From: Candidatus Bipolaricaulota bacterium
GTDB lineage: Bacteria > Bipolaricaulota > Bipolaricaulia > RBG-16-55-9 > DRXL01
Assembly (NCBI GenBank): GCA_030550495.1
Contig: JAUQPG010000002.1
Coordinates: forward strand, 26,113-72,273
Direction: 5' to 3'
Length of the DNA stretch: 46,161 bases
This document shows, in pieces, positions 33,811 to 41,142 of this stretch; within the stretch, counting starts at the first letter, position 1, and every line of letters begins with the position of its first letter. Both the position numbers and the translations under genes were made by a program. The notes under the pieces were generated by a model. That model was not told the origin of the DNA. It searched no databases and worked only from the letters and a program-made list of their open reading frames with translations.

Positions 33811-34446
33811 TTAACTTGCTTTCACTCCTGCCTCGAGAGCAGCTTGCTTGAGACGTTCTAAGACGGGCTTGCCGCCAGGGTAGCACCCATCAATCTTAGC
33901 CTTCCCGGATGCAAGAGCCTCAGCGAACTCCTCACACGTCGGATACCCGCATGCCAAGCAATCAAATCCGGGCAAAACGGCGCGGAGCTTCGCCGCGGCG
34001 GGCGAGAGCGCCGGGGCTTTTGGCGCTTCTTCAGCCTTGCCCTCAACCTTGGGCCAGCCCATCACTAACGGCTTGAAGAGCTCAATCTTCAGATCGTTCT
34101 TCAGCGAGATCTGACACGACAAGACCCAGCCCTCCTTGCGCAATTTGTCACTTAAGGGGCCGAGCATTGCCGGGGTGATCTGTTCGGGTTTGAGCCCTTC
34201 TAGAACTTTGACACGACACGTCGCGCACGTGCCCTTGCCCCCGCACTGCGCAAAGAGATCATACCCAGCTTTCTTGAGGGCCTGCATTAAGTTCTGCTCT
34301 AAGGGTAAGACAAGCTCATTGCCATCGTTGACGATCTTGACCTTCGCTTCGCCCTCAACCGTGAGCAAGTTCTTGACCAACCCCAGGATGAGAGCAACGG
34401 AGATAGCCATCAGGGCCATCGTCGCTACCGGCACAAGATAGGCCAT
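33811..34446 (-). CDS. Chimeric NqrF/RnfB-like subunit without FNR domain
   Basis: 211 residues. N-terminal TM helix (about 3-25) and a plant-type [2Fe-2S] domain (C68, C74, C77, C111), as in the first third of NqrF, are followed by a Pro/Ala linker and a RnfB-type cluster motif CX2CX4CX16C (C163, C166, C171, C188; DCLACGYPTCEEF). The FAD/NADH-binding FNR module of NqrF and the tandem ferredoxin modules of RnfB are both missing. It takes the position of rnfB/nqrF after rnfA, one base from its stop, with GGAGGA Shine-Dalgarno. Likely passes electrons between Rnf and ferredoxin or the fused ferredoxin-PetD; direction unknown. Confidence 0.88.
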   Translation of the reverse strand: MAYLVPVATMALMAISVALILGLVKNLLTVEGEAKVKIVNDGNELVLPLEQNLMQALKKAGYDLFAQCGGKGTCATCRVKVLEGLKPEQITPAMLGPLSDKLRKEGWVLSCQISLKNDLKIELFKPLVMGWPKVEGKAEEAPKAPALSPAAAKLRAVLPGFDCLACGYPTCEEFAEALASGKAKIDGCYPGGKPVLERLKQAALEAGVKAS

Positions 34447-34447
34447 C

Positions 34448-35044
34448 TTATCCTCCGAAGTCTCGGATGTTGATCATTCCCGAAAACCCTACGAAGCTCA
34501 TGGCCATCAGCCCAGCGATGATCAGCGCGATCCCTGGGCCCTTCAGCCCCTCGGGAATAGGAGCAAAGCGCAGGCGCTCTCTGATAGCCGCCATCAAGAT
34601 AATCGCGAGCGCCCAGCCAACACCCCCACCAAAGCCGTAGGCCACGCTCTCCATGAAGCCCAGATTCCATGTTGCGATCGCAAACAGCACCCCGCCCAAG
34701 ATCGCACAGTTCACTGTGATCAAGGGCAGGAAGATCCCCAGCGAGCTATAGAGCGCTGGGAGAAAACGCTTCATGAACATCTCCACGACTTGGACTAAGA
34801 ACGCGATAGTGACAATATAGACGATGAGCGATAGATAGCTCACTCCCAGAGGATCGAGAATAAAGTGCTTGATGAGCCAGTTGGCGGGGAGAGTCATCGT
34901 GAGCACGAATATAACTGCCATGCCCATCCCCGACGCCGACGCGTACTCCCCTGAGACCCCGATGAACGGGCAGATCCCCAAGAACGTCGTGAGCAGAATG
35001 TTATTTGTCAGGATCGCGCCGAGCACAATGAGAAAGATATCCAT
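34448..35044 (-). CDS. rnfA: Rnf complex subunit A (NqrE homologue)
   Basis: 198-residue integral membrane subunit with six predicted helices. LTNNILLTTFLGICPFIGVS and LGIFLPLITVNCAILGGVLF hold the cysteines that, with RnfE/NqrD, bind the intramembrane Fe-S centre. GFSGMI near the C-terminus is typical of RnfA. Three bases after rnfE, with GGAGGCG as ribosome site. Confidence 0.95.
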   Translation of the reverse strand: MDIFLIVLGAILTNNILLTTFLGICPFIGVSGEYASASGMGMAVIFVLTMTLPANWLIKHFILDPLGVSYLSLIVYIVTIAFLVQVVEMFMKRFLPALYSSLGIFLPLITVNCAILGGVLFAIATWNLGFMESVAYGFGGGVGWALAIILMAAIRERLRFAPIPEGLKGPGIALIIAGLMAMSFVGFSGMINIRDFGG

Positions 35045-35047
35045 ACG

Positions 35048-35722
35048 CTACGCGCCTCCTCCGATCTGGCCGCCTGGAGAGAAGTGCTTCACAATCCCGA
35101 CGTACAGCCCGACAAGCAAGAACGCTCCCGCGGGGATGATCATGATCACCCAGGGCGTCCAGCCGCTGAAGATCTGAATCCCAAAGAGACTTCCAAAGCC
35201 CAAAAGCTCTCTCACGATCCCCAAGAGCGTCAGCGACATCGTGAACCCTAAGCCCACCCCCAGCGCGTCGAGAGCTGATAGCCCCGGACTGTTCTGGCTG
35301 GCAAACGCTTCCGCACGTCCGAGCACGAAGCAGTTCGTAATAATCAACGGGACATACGGCCCCAACGCTGCCGATAGCGGCGGCAAGTACGCGCGCAAGA
35401 AGATATCGACGATCGTCACCCAGAAGGCGATGATGATCATATACGCTGGGAGCCGCACTTCCGCGGGGATGATCGTGCGCAGGGCCGCGACAGTTGCGCT
35501 CGATGCTACGGTAGCGATAAGGGTTGCCAGTCCCTGCGCCATGCCGTTGATGGCCATGTTCGTTGCGCCCATCGTGGGGCACATGGCTAAGATCATTCTA
35601 AACGTTGGGTTGTCGTCCCAGATGTCTCGGACTAATTCTTTCCAGCCCTTGGTCTGGGGCAGTCGCTGTGTCAGTGGGATCGCTGGTGCGGATGCCTTTT
35701 GAATTTGAATCGCTTCCGCCAT
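35048..35722 (-). CDS. rnfE: Rnf complex subunit E (NqrD homologue)
   Basis: 224 residues. DNPTFRMILAMCPTMGATNMAINGMAQGLAT, VRLPAYMIIIAFWVTIVDIFLRAYLP and NCFVLGRAEAFASQN are RnfE/NqrD signatures; the Cys residues belong to the shared intramembrane cluster with RnfA. Six helices. I use ATG at 35722 rather than the track's TTG because AAGGAG sits nine bases upstream. A 76-bp gap with its own promoter and palindrome separates it from rnfG. Confidence 0.95.
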   Translation of the reverse strand: MAEAIQIQKASAPAIPLTQRLPQTKGWKELVRDIWDDNPTFRMILAMCPTMGATNMAINGMAQGLATLIATVASSATVAALRTIIPAEVRLPAYMIIIAFWVTIVDIFLRAYLPPLSAALGPYVPLIITNCFVLGRAEAFASQNSPGLSALDALGVGLGFTMSLTLLGIVRELLGFGSLFGIQIFSGWTPWVIMIIPAGAFLLVGLYVGIVKHFSPGGQIGGGA

Positions 35723-35760
35723 CTGCCTCAACTCCTTTCGACCGATTCTGGCTCGGTCAC

Positions 35761-35790
35761 AAAAAGCATACTATAATAGTCTGCTTTTTT
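35761..35790. promoter_or_regulatory. Large palindrome over the internal rnfE promoter
   Basis: Arms AAAAAGCATACTAT and ATAGTCTGCTTTTT pair with one mismatch around one central base (29 bp). It covers the -10 box and most of the -35 of the rnfE promoter. Could be a repressor operator, or a weak A/U-flanked hairpin terminator after rnfG. Confidence 0.6.
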
Positions 35791-35793
35791 CAA
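35765..35793 (-). promoter_or_regulatory. Internal promoter before rnfE
   Basis: Minus strand TTGAAA, 17 bp, TATGCT, just downstream of the rnfG stop. Would give extra rnfEA, chimeric B and ferredoxin-PetD transcripts. Confidence 0.6.
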
Positions 35794-35798
35794 GATCG

Positions 35799-36488
35799 CT
35801 ACTTTTGCTCTTTCTGTATGATTTTTCGCAGCTTTGCGATCGTCTGGTTGAGCAAGTCTCTCACGGTTGTGGACGTATACGTTGCCCCGGTGATCGCATC
35901 GAACTGATTGGAGGCTTTGGGGCTGTTAGGGTCACGGAATTTGATAAACTCAATGCGCGGCTCGGTCTTCATCCCCTTGAATTGGCTCCAGAACTGCTCT
36001 TCAGTCATGCGAAATCCCAGCCCGGGGGTCTCACCAATCTCAAAGGGGACAACGTGTGCCCCAAGAATTTCAGAGAGATCGGGCTTGAGAGCAACTTGCA
36101 TGGCGACCAGCCCTTGGAAGCCGCTGCCTGCAATCCGTATCACATACGCCATCAGCTCGCCGCCGATCTTGTCTTTATAGACCTTCCAATACGTGAAGCT
36201 GTCGGCCTTGATCTCTTGAATGTGCTCCTTGAAGTATTGATCGACCTGGGCAGCGGAGAGCTTGGGCAGCCCTTCTGCGGGGAAGAGCTCTTCAGCAGTG
36301 TACAGCCCGGCAGCGATGAGAATGCTCGATCTCAAGCGGGATTTAGCGTTGGCCTCAATAGTGGCTTTCGTCACCTCGTTGACTAGGGCTAACAAGCCGC
36401 CGGCGATCGCGGCGATCGCCGTCAGCACGATGACCATGCGCCATTCGTGCGGCCCGATCAGCTTCTTCTTCTTGGGTTGCTGTGCCAT
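35799..36488 (-). CDS. rnfG: Rnf complex subunit G (NqrC homologue)
   Basis: 229-residue flavoprotein with an N-terminal TM helix (MVIVLTAIAAIAGGLLALV) and a periplasmic FMN-binding domain. DAITGATYTSTTV holds the threonine to which FMN is covalently attached in RnfG/NqrC (TGATYT motif). The family's ETPGLG motif appears as IGETPGLGFRM. Starts 12 bases after rnfD, with AGAGGTGAT upstream. Confidence 0.94.
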   Translation of the reverse strand: MAQQPKKKKLIGPHEWRMVIVLTAIAAIAGGLLALVNEVTKATIEANAKSRLRSSILIAAGLYTAEELFPAEGLPKLSAAQVDQYFKEHIQEIKADSFTYWKVYKDKIGGELMAYVIRIAGSGFQGLVAMQVALKPDLSEILGAHVVPFEIGETPGLGFRMTEEQFWSQFKGMKTEPRIEFIKFRDPNSPKASNQFDAITGATYTSTTVRDLLNQTIAKLRKIIQKEQK

Positions 36489-36500
36489 AGATGGGGAGTA

Positions 36501-37619
36501 TCACCTCTTTTGGATCGCTGGGGCAGAGAAGCTCTTGGGAATCGTGAATCTATCAATCAATGGTGTGAACATGTTCCCGATCAAGATTGCAAACGTCACC
36601 CACTCGGCGTAGCCGGTCAGCCCACGCCCTAAGACCGTCAAAACCCCTAACATTATACCGAAGATCCACCGGCCGCGAACGGTCATAGGGCTCGTAACGG
36701 GGTCGGTGGCATTGAGAAAGGCCGCGAAGAGCAGCCCACCCGAGAGCACCGCGTAGAGGCCGTCGGGGAATTTGGCGGGGTTGATAAAGCTGAGAAATTG
36801 CGAGGTCAGCCCGGCACTCACGATCATCACGATCGAGACGCGCCAGTCAATGACCCGTGTGTGCAAGAGATACAGCCCGCCTAACAGCACTAAGATCGCT
36901 GAAGTTGCCCCAAGCACATCAGCCCGCCCAAAGCCCGTCAAAAGCGTCAACAGATCGGGATTGGCAATATCGGGCGAGTTGAACGCCCCCAAGGGGGTCG
37001 CTTTGGCGATGGCGTCTACGCCCTTGACGGCCTGCGGCGACCAGTGCAAAAAGCCCCCAAGCCCATCAGTGAGAGGGTTGAACGGGACATACCAGAAGGT
37101 CGTCATTGCCGAGGGGAACGCGAGCAATAGGAACGCGCGCCCGCTGATCGCTGGATTGAAGATATTATACCCGGATCCCCCGAACAGCTCTTTGATCCCG
37201 ATAGCGAACGCGATCCCTACCGCGACCATCCACAAGGGCAGCGTCGGGGGCAGCGAGAGCGCATAGAGCATACACGTGACGAGCAACCCTTCGGTGATCT
37301 CGTGCCTGCGGATCGCGCAGAAGGTAAACTCGACAGCCATCCCCACAAGATAAGTCAGCACGATGATGGCCAAGGACCGCCAGCCGTAGAAGTAGATGCT
37401 CGCCAGTGCCAAGGGGATGCACGCGATCAGCGGCGAGCCCATATAGCGCTGCATCCCGATAGCATCGCGAATGTAAGGGGCCTGGCGAGCAGCCTTCTCG
37501 CTGCCACCAAAGACCGAATCTTTTATTCCCTCCCAGAGCACTGCCAGGCCCTCAGCGCGCCGGGCCTGAAGATCATGATGGACTTTCTCGAAGAAAGTAT
37601 AGAGCTTATCTTTCAGCAT
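36501..37619 (-). CDS. rnfD: Rnf complex subunit D (NqrB homologue)
   Basis: 372-residue membrane subunit with about nine helices; central to ion translocation and binds FMN covalently in homologues. EITEGLLVTCMLYALSLPPT, KELFGGSGYNIFNPAISGRAFL and the C-terminal VTSPMT are clear signatures; the N-terminus (YIRDAIGMQRYM) leans to NqrB. The flavinylation site reads A-K-A-T208-PL instead of the usual S/D-G-A-T, so Thr is kept but its context is altered. GGAGGG ribosome site, nine bases after rnfC. Confidence 0.94.
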   Translation of the reverse strand: MLKDKLYTFFEKVHHDLQARRAEGLAVLWEGIKDSVFGGSEKAARQAPYIRDAIGMQRYMGSPLIACIPLALASIYFYGWRSLAIIVLTYLVGMAVEFTFCAIRRHEITEGLLVTCMLYALSLPPTLPLWMVAVGIAFAIGIKELFGGSGYNIFNPAISGRAFLLLAFPSAMTTFWYVPFNPLTDGLGGFLHWSPQAVKGVDAIAKATPLGAFNSPDIANPDLLTLLTGFGRADVLGATSAILVLLGGLYLLHTRVIDWRVSIVMIVSAGLTSQFLSFINPAKFPDGLYAVLSGGLLFAAFLNATDPVTSPMTVRGRWIFGIMLGVLTVLGRGLTGYAEWVTFAILIGNMFTPLIDRFTIPKSFSAPAIQKR

Positions 37620-37628
37620 ATTCCCTCC

Positions 37629-39053
37629 TTACGCACTCTCTTGGAGGATCTTGCGCTTGCCCTCGCGGATCTGTTCTAAGAGCGGGATCTTGCTGGGGCA
37701 GACATAGGCGCACAACCCACACTCGATACACGCAAAGAGATCAAGCTCTTGCGCTTCGCTCAGCAGCCCATTGGCGGAGTATTCCCCAAGCAGCGCCGGG
37801 ACGAGGTTCTGCGGACAGACATCTATACAGTAGCCGCACCTGACACATGGCCTGGGATTACCGTTGAGGCTCGTCGTGGCGCGCTTGGAACGCACCCACG
37901 GGACACTGAGATACACCCCGGTGAACGAATCGCGATCGAAGCCCAGCCCGGCAATGGGGAAGAGCTCGCGCTCGGCTTCTCGGAGAGCAATGACTGCTGG
38001 GATCTCCTTGGTGATGGGGGCATCGAGATCGCCCTGGGCCTGCCCGTGCAAGACGCTCCCCATCACGATCCGCCCGGTGCACTTCAGATTGCTCTCTAAT
38101 AAATGCCCGATGGGTGTGCCCACCCGCACCCGATAGTTCCCCGGCTCTTTGACAGCCGAGCCGGCGACTGAGACGACGCGCTCGACGAAGGGCTTGCCCT
38201 CCACGACCGCTTCGTACGCCGCGACGCACTGCTGCACATCTTGCACGACACAGCCGACGTCTGTGGCGTAGCCTCGTTGGGGCAGCAATACCCCCAACAG
38301 CGTGCGGATGAGAACAGCGTCATCGCCTTGGGGGTACTTCGGGCGCAGCTGATGAATCGTGCACCAGTCATAATACTCAAGGCGCTCGATCAGCTCTTCG
38401 TAGATTCTTGGCCTGTTGTACCCCAGCCCAATGTGTACTTGGACGTTGCCCAGGGCTTGGCGCAAGATCTTTATGCCGTTGACGAACTTGTCGAACTCCT
38501 CGTACATCAACTGATCAGTCGCTTCGCAGAACGGCTCGGTCTCGATGGCGTTGATAATGAGATAGCGAATCTTATCGGGGGTGGCGAACGCCGAGTGATA
38601 GATCGTAGGGAAGCCCGCTTGTCCTCCGGAAGTCACCCCAGCCTCGTACAAGATCTTCCCGATCTCTTCTGGGGAGAGTTTTTCGTAGTTCGCCGGACGG
38701 TGAAGCATCTCCCACTCGTCTTTGCCGTCGGATTCGATGATGACGCAAAGGGTCTCGCCCCCCAACGGGTGCGAGCGTCTCTCGATCTTCGTCACTCTGC
38801 CGGAGATGCTCGCGTGGACTGGGGTTGAGGGCTTCTTCGGGTCTGGTTGATTACGCCCAATGACCTGTCCTGCCTTGACGCGATCGCCCTCTTGTACTAT
38901 AGGCGCGACTTCGGCAGAAAAGCCCTGGCGCAGGGGGATGATCACCCTGTGGGGCAGCGGCGCGACCTTAAGGCGCTGGCCGCGCGGCGTCCCCTCAAAC
39001 AGCCCAAAGTAGTGCCCACCCTTGAACGTCTTCAGTGATCCTAAGACGGCCAT
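37629..39053 (-). CDS. rnfC: Rnf complex subunit C
   Basis: 474 residues, membrane-associated peripheral subunit. The N-terminal biotinyl-like domain (TFKGGHYFGLFEG) is followed by the flavin/NADH-binding Rossmann-like region (GGQAGFPTIYHSAF; INAIETEPFCEATDQLMY; KYPQGDDAVLIRTLLG), an SLBB region, and a C-terminal pair of [4Fe-4S] motifs CVRCGYCIDVCP (403-414) and CIECGLCAYVCP (442-453). These Fe-S motifs are RnfC features absent from NqrA, hence the rnf naming. The GGLGGAGFPT loop is degenerate (SGGQAGFPT), so NADH use is uncertain. Start at 39053, one base after the cytochrome b stop; the longer track start overlaps that gene. Confidence 0.94.
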   Translation of the reverse strand: MAVLGSLKTFKGGHYFGLFEGTPRGQRLKVAPLPHRVIIPLRQGFSAEVAPIVQEGDRVKAGQVIGRNQPDPKKPSTPVHASISGRVTKIERRSHPLGGETLCVIIESDGKDEWEMLHRPANYEKLSPEEIGKILYEAGVTSGGQAGFPTIYHSAFATPDKIRYLIINAIETEPFCEATDQLMYEEFDKFVNGIKILRQALGNVQVHIGLGYNRPRIYEELIERLEYYDWCTIHQLRPKYPQGDDAVLIRTLLGVLLPQRGYATDVGCVVQDVQQCVAAYEAVVEGKPFVERVVSVAGSAVKEPGNYRVRVGTPIGHLLESNLKCTGRIVMGSVLHGQAQGDLDAPITKEIPAVIALREAERELFPIAGLGFDRDSFTGVYLSVPWVRSKRATTSLNGNPRPCVRCGYCIDVCPQNLVPALLGEYSANGLLSEAQELDLFACIECGLCAYVCPSKIPLLEQIREGKRKILQESA

Positions 39054-39054
39054 C

Positions 39055-39813
39055 TTAGCGTCGCTTCCTCTCTTCGGTCCAGTACGGCTTGCTGTATTCG
39101 TCCTTGCGGATCCTCCAGAAGTGAAATGCAACTAAGAAGATCATTGCCATGGGCAGCACGAAGACGTGAATGACGTACCATCGCAAGAGCGCTGGCTGCC
39201 ACAGATCCGTCCCACCTAGCAAAATCTGTTGAACATAAGGCCCAACTAGGGGGACGCCAGCGGCGATGTTGCTGGCGATCTTCGCGGCGTAATAGCCCAG
39301 CTGATCCCAGGGCAGAATATACCCGCTGAACGCAAAGAGCACTGTGATCACCAGGAGCAAGACCCCGATGACCCAATTGAACTCTCTGGGGTTCTGGTAC
39401 GACCCTGTGAAGAAGACCCGCAGCATATGGAAGAAGACGGCAAAAACCATCAATTCGGCGGCCCACTTGTGCATGTTGCGCATGAATCTTCCCAACGGCA
39501 CAGCGTTGACGATCTCGCGAACGGAGTCATAAGCCCGCTCCGCCGAGGGCACGTAGTAGAACATCAGAAAGACCCCAGTCAGCAAGAGAATTACAAAGAG
39601 CCAGGTGGCGATCACGCCCATCCAGAGCCAGTTATAACTGAGTCGAGCAGACTCTTTATAGATCTTGGCGGGGAGGATATGGACGAAGAAGTTGCGACGG
39701 TTCATGGCGAGGCGGTCGGCTTCCGTCTGGGGAAGCCCCTCGCGGCGGAAGATCGAGAGCCAGACCCGCGAGCGCCGTATGCCCTGCAAGACCAGAAGAA
39801 GCTTGTCCATCAT
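39055..39813 (-). CDS. Cytochrome b6-like subunit
   Basis: 252 residues, four transmembrane helices, the N-terminal half of a split cytochrome b. Haem ligands are H115 and H129 (spacing 13) and H216 and H231 (spacing 14); the 14-residue spacing is the b6f type. SGYILPWDQLGYYAAKIASNIAAG is the cd-helix/Qo region. The b6 Cys that binds the extra haem ci is not seen in the first helix (SYNWLWMGVI). The missing C-terminal half is supplied by the ferredoxin-PetD gene at the end of the operon, six genes later. ATG overlaps the Rieske stop (ATGA). Confidence 0.95.
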   Translation of the reverse strand: MMDKLLLVLQGIRRSRVWLSIFRREGLPQTEADRLAMNRRNFFVHILPAKIYKESARLSYNWLWMGVIATWLFVILLLTGVFLMFYYVPSAERAYDSVREIVNAVPLGRFMRNMHKWAAELMVFAVFFHMLRVFFTGSYQNPREFNWVIGVLLLVITVLFAFSGYILPWDQLGYYAAKIASNIAAGVPLVGPYVQQILLGGTDLWQPALLRWYVIHVFVLPMAMIFLVAFHFWRIRKDEYSKPYWTEERKRR

Positions 39814-40373
39814 GAGAATTTAATATCGCTCCCGTCGGGTATGGGGCCTTCGATCTCTTTCCCATCTGGGGTGAGATAGTACGTGCTAGGCACGACCTTG
39901 GCGTTATCGACTTGGAGGCGGCCATCGGGCGTCAGTTCTAATTTATAGAACGGCAATGGCCGTGGTGCCGGACCGCCCAACACCCGCCCGTCCCGGGCGA
40001 AGACGCTCCCGTGACAGGGGCAGCGCGCGTGCACGATGGGATACTCTTGGCTGGGCGGCCCGAAGGGCTTGTAGCTGCACCCCAGATGGGTGCACGTCAT
40101 AGAGAGCGCCTGAAAGCCCACAGGCGTACGAAAGATGAAGACTCTCTTGGCTTCGATAGGCCGCATCTCGCCGACTTGATAGTCACTGGGGCGCCCGACG
40201 GTGAACGTCGTCGTCGGCTCATAGGTCAATTGCGGTTTCAGATAGTAGGGAATGCCTTGGGCAATACCCCCTATCGCTAACGCGAGCGACCCCCACCCCA
40301 ACCACCCGAAGAAGCGTCGTCGCGTGAGCAGACTGATGGGGGATTCGACACTGGAGTCTCTGCCTACCTCCAT
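39810..40373 (-). CDS. Rieske [2Fe-2S] protein
   Basis: 187 residues. Tat-type anchor: TRRRFFGWLGWGSLALAIGG (twin Arg plus hydrophobic helix). The Rieske fold has both cluster boxes: CTHLGC (C94, H96, C99) and CPCHGS (C118, C120, H121), with GGPAPRPL after them. It is the high-potential branch of a cytochrome bc-type complex. I use ATG at 40373, since AAGGAG is too close to the track's GTG. First gene of the nine-gene operon, behind a perfect consensus promoter. Confidence 0.96.
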   Translation of the reverse strand: MEVGRDSSVESPISLLTRRRFFGWLGWGSLALAIGGIAQGIPYYLKPQLTYEPTTTFTVGRPSDYQVGEMRPIEAKRVFIFRTPVGFQALSMTCTHLGCSYKPFGPPSQEYPIVHARCPCHGSVFARDGRVLGGPAPRPLPFYKLELTPDGRLQVDNAKVVPSTYYLTPDGKEIEGPIPDGSDIKFS

Positions 40374-40404
40374 CCGATACACTTCTCCTTACTTTTGTGC
40401 GCTG

Positions 40405-40433
40405 ATTATAGCAAGGGCTTTTTGCCCTGTCAA
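40405..40433 (-). promoter_or_regulatory. Promoter of the Rieske-Rnf operon (perfect consensus)
   Basis: Minus strand TTGACA, 17 bp, TATAAT. The spacer holds a GGGC-AAAAA-GCCC inverted repeat. Predicted start near 40398, about 25 bases before ATG, with AAGGAG in the leader. Confidence 0.9.
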
Positions 40434-40470
40434 ACTTTCTCTCTTTCTACGAGAAAGCCTCACGGCGTGC

Positions 40471-40486
40471 CATGATCTAGATCATG
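40471..40486. promoter_or_regulatory. CRP/FNR-type palindrome between Rieske and ribE
   Basis: CATGATCTAGATCATG is a perfect 16-bp palindrome whose core TGAT-N4-ATCA matches FNR/ANR/DNR-like boxes (TTGAT-N4-ATCAA) in 8 of 10 conserved positions. Centred about 80 bp upstream of the Rieske start and about 65 bp upstream of the ribE start. Could place one or both operons under redox control. Confidence 0.55.
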
Positions 40487-40530
40487 ACCGACGCTGACGT
40501 CTGTCATGTGAGGTCCTCCCTCTTTTTTGC

Positions 40531-40536
40531 TATGAT
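40531..40536 (+). promoter_or_regulatory. ribE -10 box, near-leaderless
   Basis: TATGAT ends ten bases before ATG at 40547, with no good -35 and no Shine-Dalgarno. The upstream palindrome could host an activator that makes up for the weak -35. Confidence 0.5.
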
Positions 40537-40546
40537 AGTTTAGATA

Positions 40547-41140
40547 ATGTTTACCGGGATCGTCACCGACACAGGAGAGGTCCTGCATGTCAGCCCGAGC
40601 CGTCTGACCGTGAGCACCCCCAAGCTCTTCAGAGAATTAGAGATCGGGCGGAGCATCGCGGTCAACGGGGCTTGTCTTACTGTGATCGAGCTCAGCCCCG
40701 CCGCCGAAAGCTTTTCCGTGGAGCTCAGCCCAGAGACTCTCGCACGCACAAATCTTGGGCTGGTGCGCCGGGGCGATCTTGTGAATCTCGAGCTGCCCTT
40801 GCGCTTTTCGGATCGCTTGGACGGGCACTTCGTGCTGGGGCATGTCGACACCGTCGGCGAGATTGTCTCGATCTCCCGCAAAGAGAAGGGCGCGGTCTTT
40901 CGCTTTCGCGTAGACGAAAAATATTCGCGCTATCTTATCGAGAAGGGCTCCATCGCTCTTGACGGAATCAGTCTTACAATCTTTAATATTCGTGATGGCG
41001 AATTTGATGTGGCGATCATTCCCCACACGCTGGAGCAGACCAATCTGCGCCTGCGGTGTCCGGGGGATAAAGTCAATGTCGAGTTTGACGTTTTGGCAAA
41101 ATACCTCGAGAGGCTATTACAAGACAAAGGAGGCCGTTGA
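40547..41140 (+). CDS. ribE: Riboflavin synthase alpha subunit
   Basis: Dismutates two 6,7-dimethyl-8-ribityllumazine molecules to riboflavin. 197 residues made of two similar lumazine-binding barrels: [12 protein letters not shown] and [10 protein letters not shown] in the first, GHVDTVGEI and [10 protein letters not shown] in the second, where DGISLT echoes NGACLT. First gene of the rib operon, divergent from the Rieske-Rnf operon. No RFN (FMN riboswitch) sequence is visible upstream, and the predicted leader is only about 4 nt. Confidence 0.96.
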   Translation: MFTGIVTDTGEVLHVSPSRLTVSTPKLFRELEIGRSIAVNGACLTVIELSPAAESFSVELSPETLARTNLGLVRRGDLVNLELPLRFSDRLDGHFVLGHVDTVGEIVSISRKEKGAVFRFRVDEKYSRYLIEKGSIALDGISLTIFNIRDGEFDVAIIPHTLEQTNLRLRCPGDKVNVEFDVLAKYLERLLQDKGGR

Positions 41141-41142
41141 GC

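Noticed and set aside
35805-36386. 193-aa plus ORF opposite rnfG
   Set aside because: Antisense shadow of a well-conserved gene; the same applies to 38241-38828 opposite rnfC, 5159-5695 opposite metK and 29426-30031 opposite the cytochrome.
33811-39053. Naming the membrane pump genes nqrA-F
   Set aside because: The gene order fits both Nqr and Rnf, and RnfD leans to NqrB. But the first subunit carries two C-terminal [4Fe-4S] motifs, an RnfC feature absent from NqrA; the next-to-last gene has an RnfB-type cluster, and no FNR domain exists. Rnf is the better label, with the chimera noted.
39053-39131. 26-residue N-terminal extension of rnfC in the track
   Set aside because: It overlaps the cytochrome b gene, lacks rnfC similarity, and the ATG at 39053 gives the normal RnfC N-terminus.
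40434-40546. FMN (RFN) riboswitch before ribE
   Set aside because: No RFN consensus segments are visible, and the predicted ribE transcript starts within a few bases of ATG.
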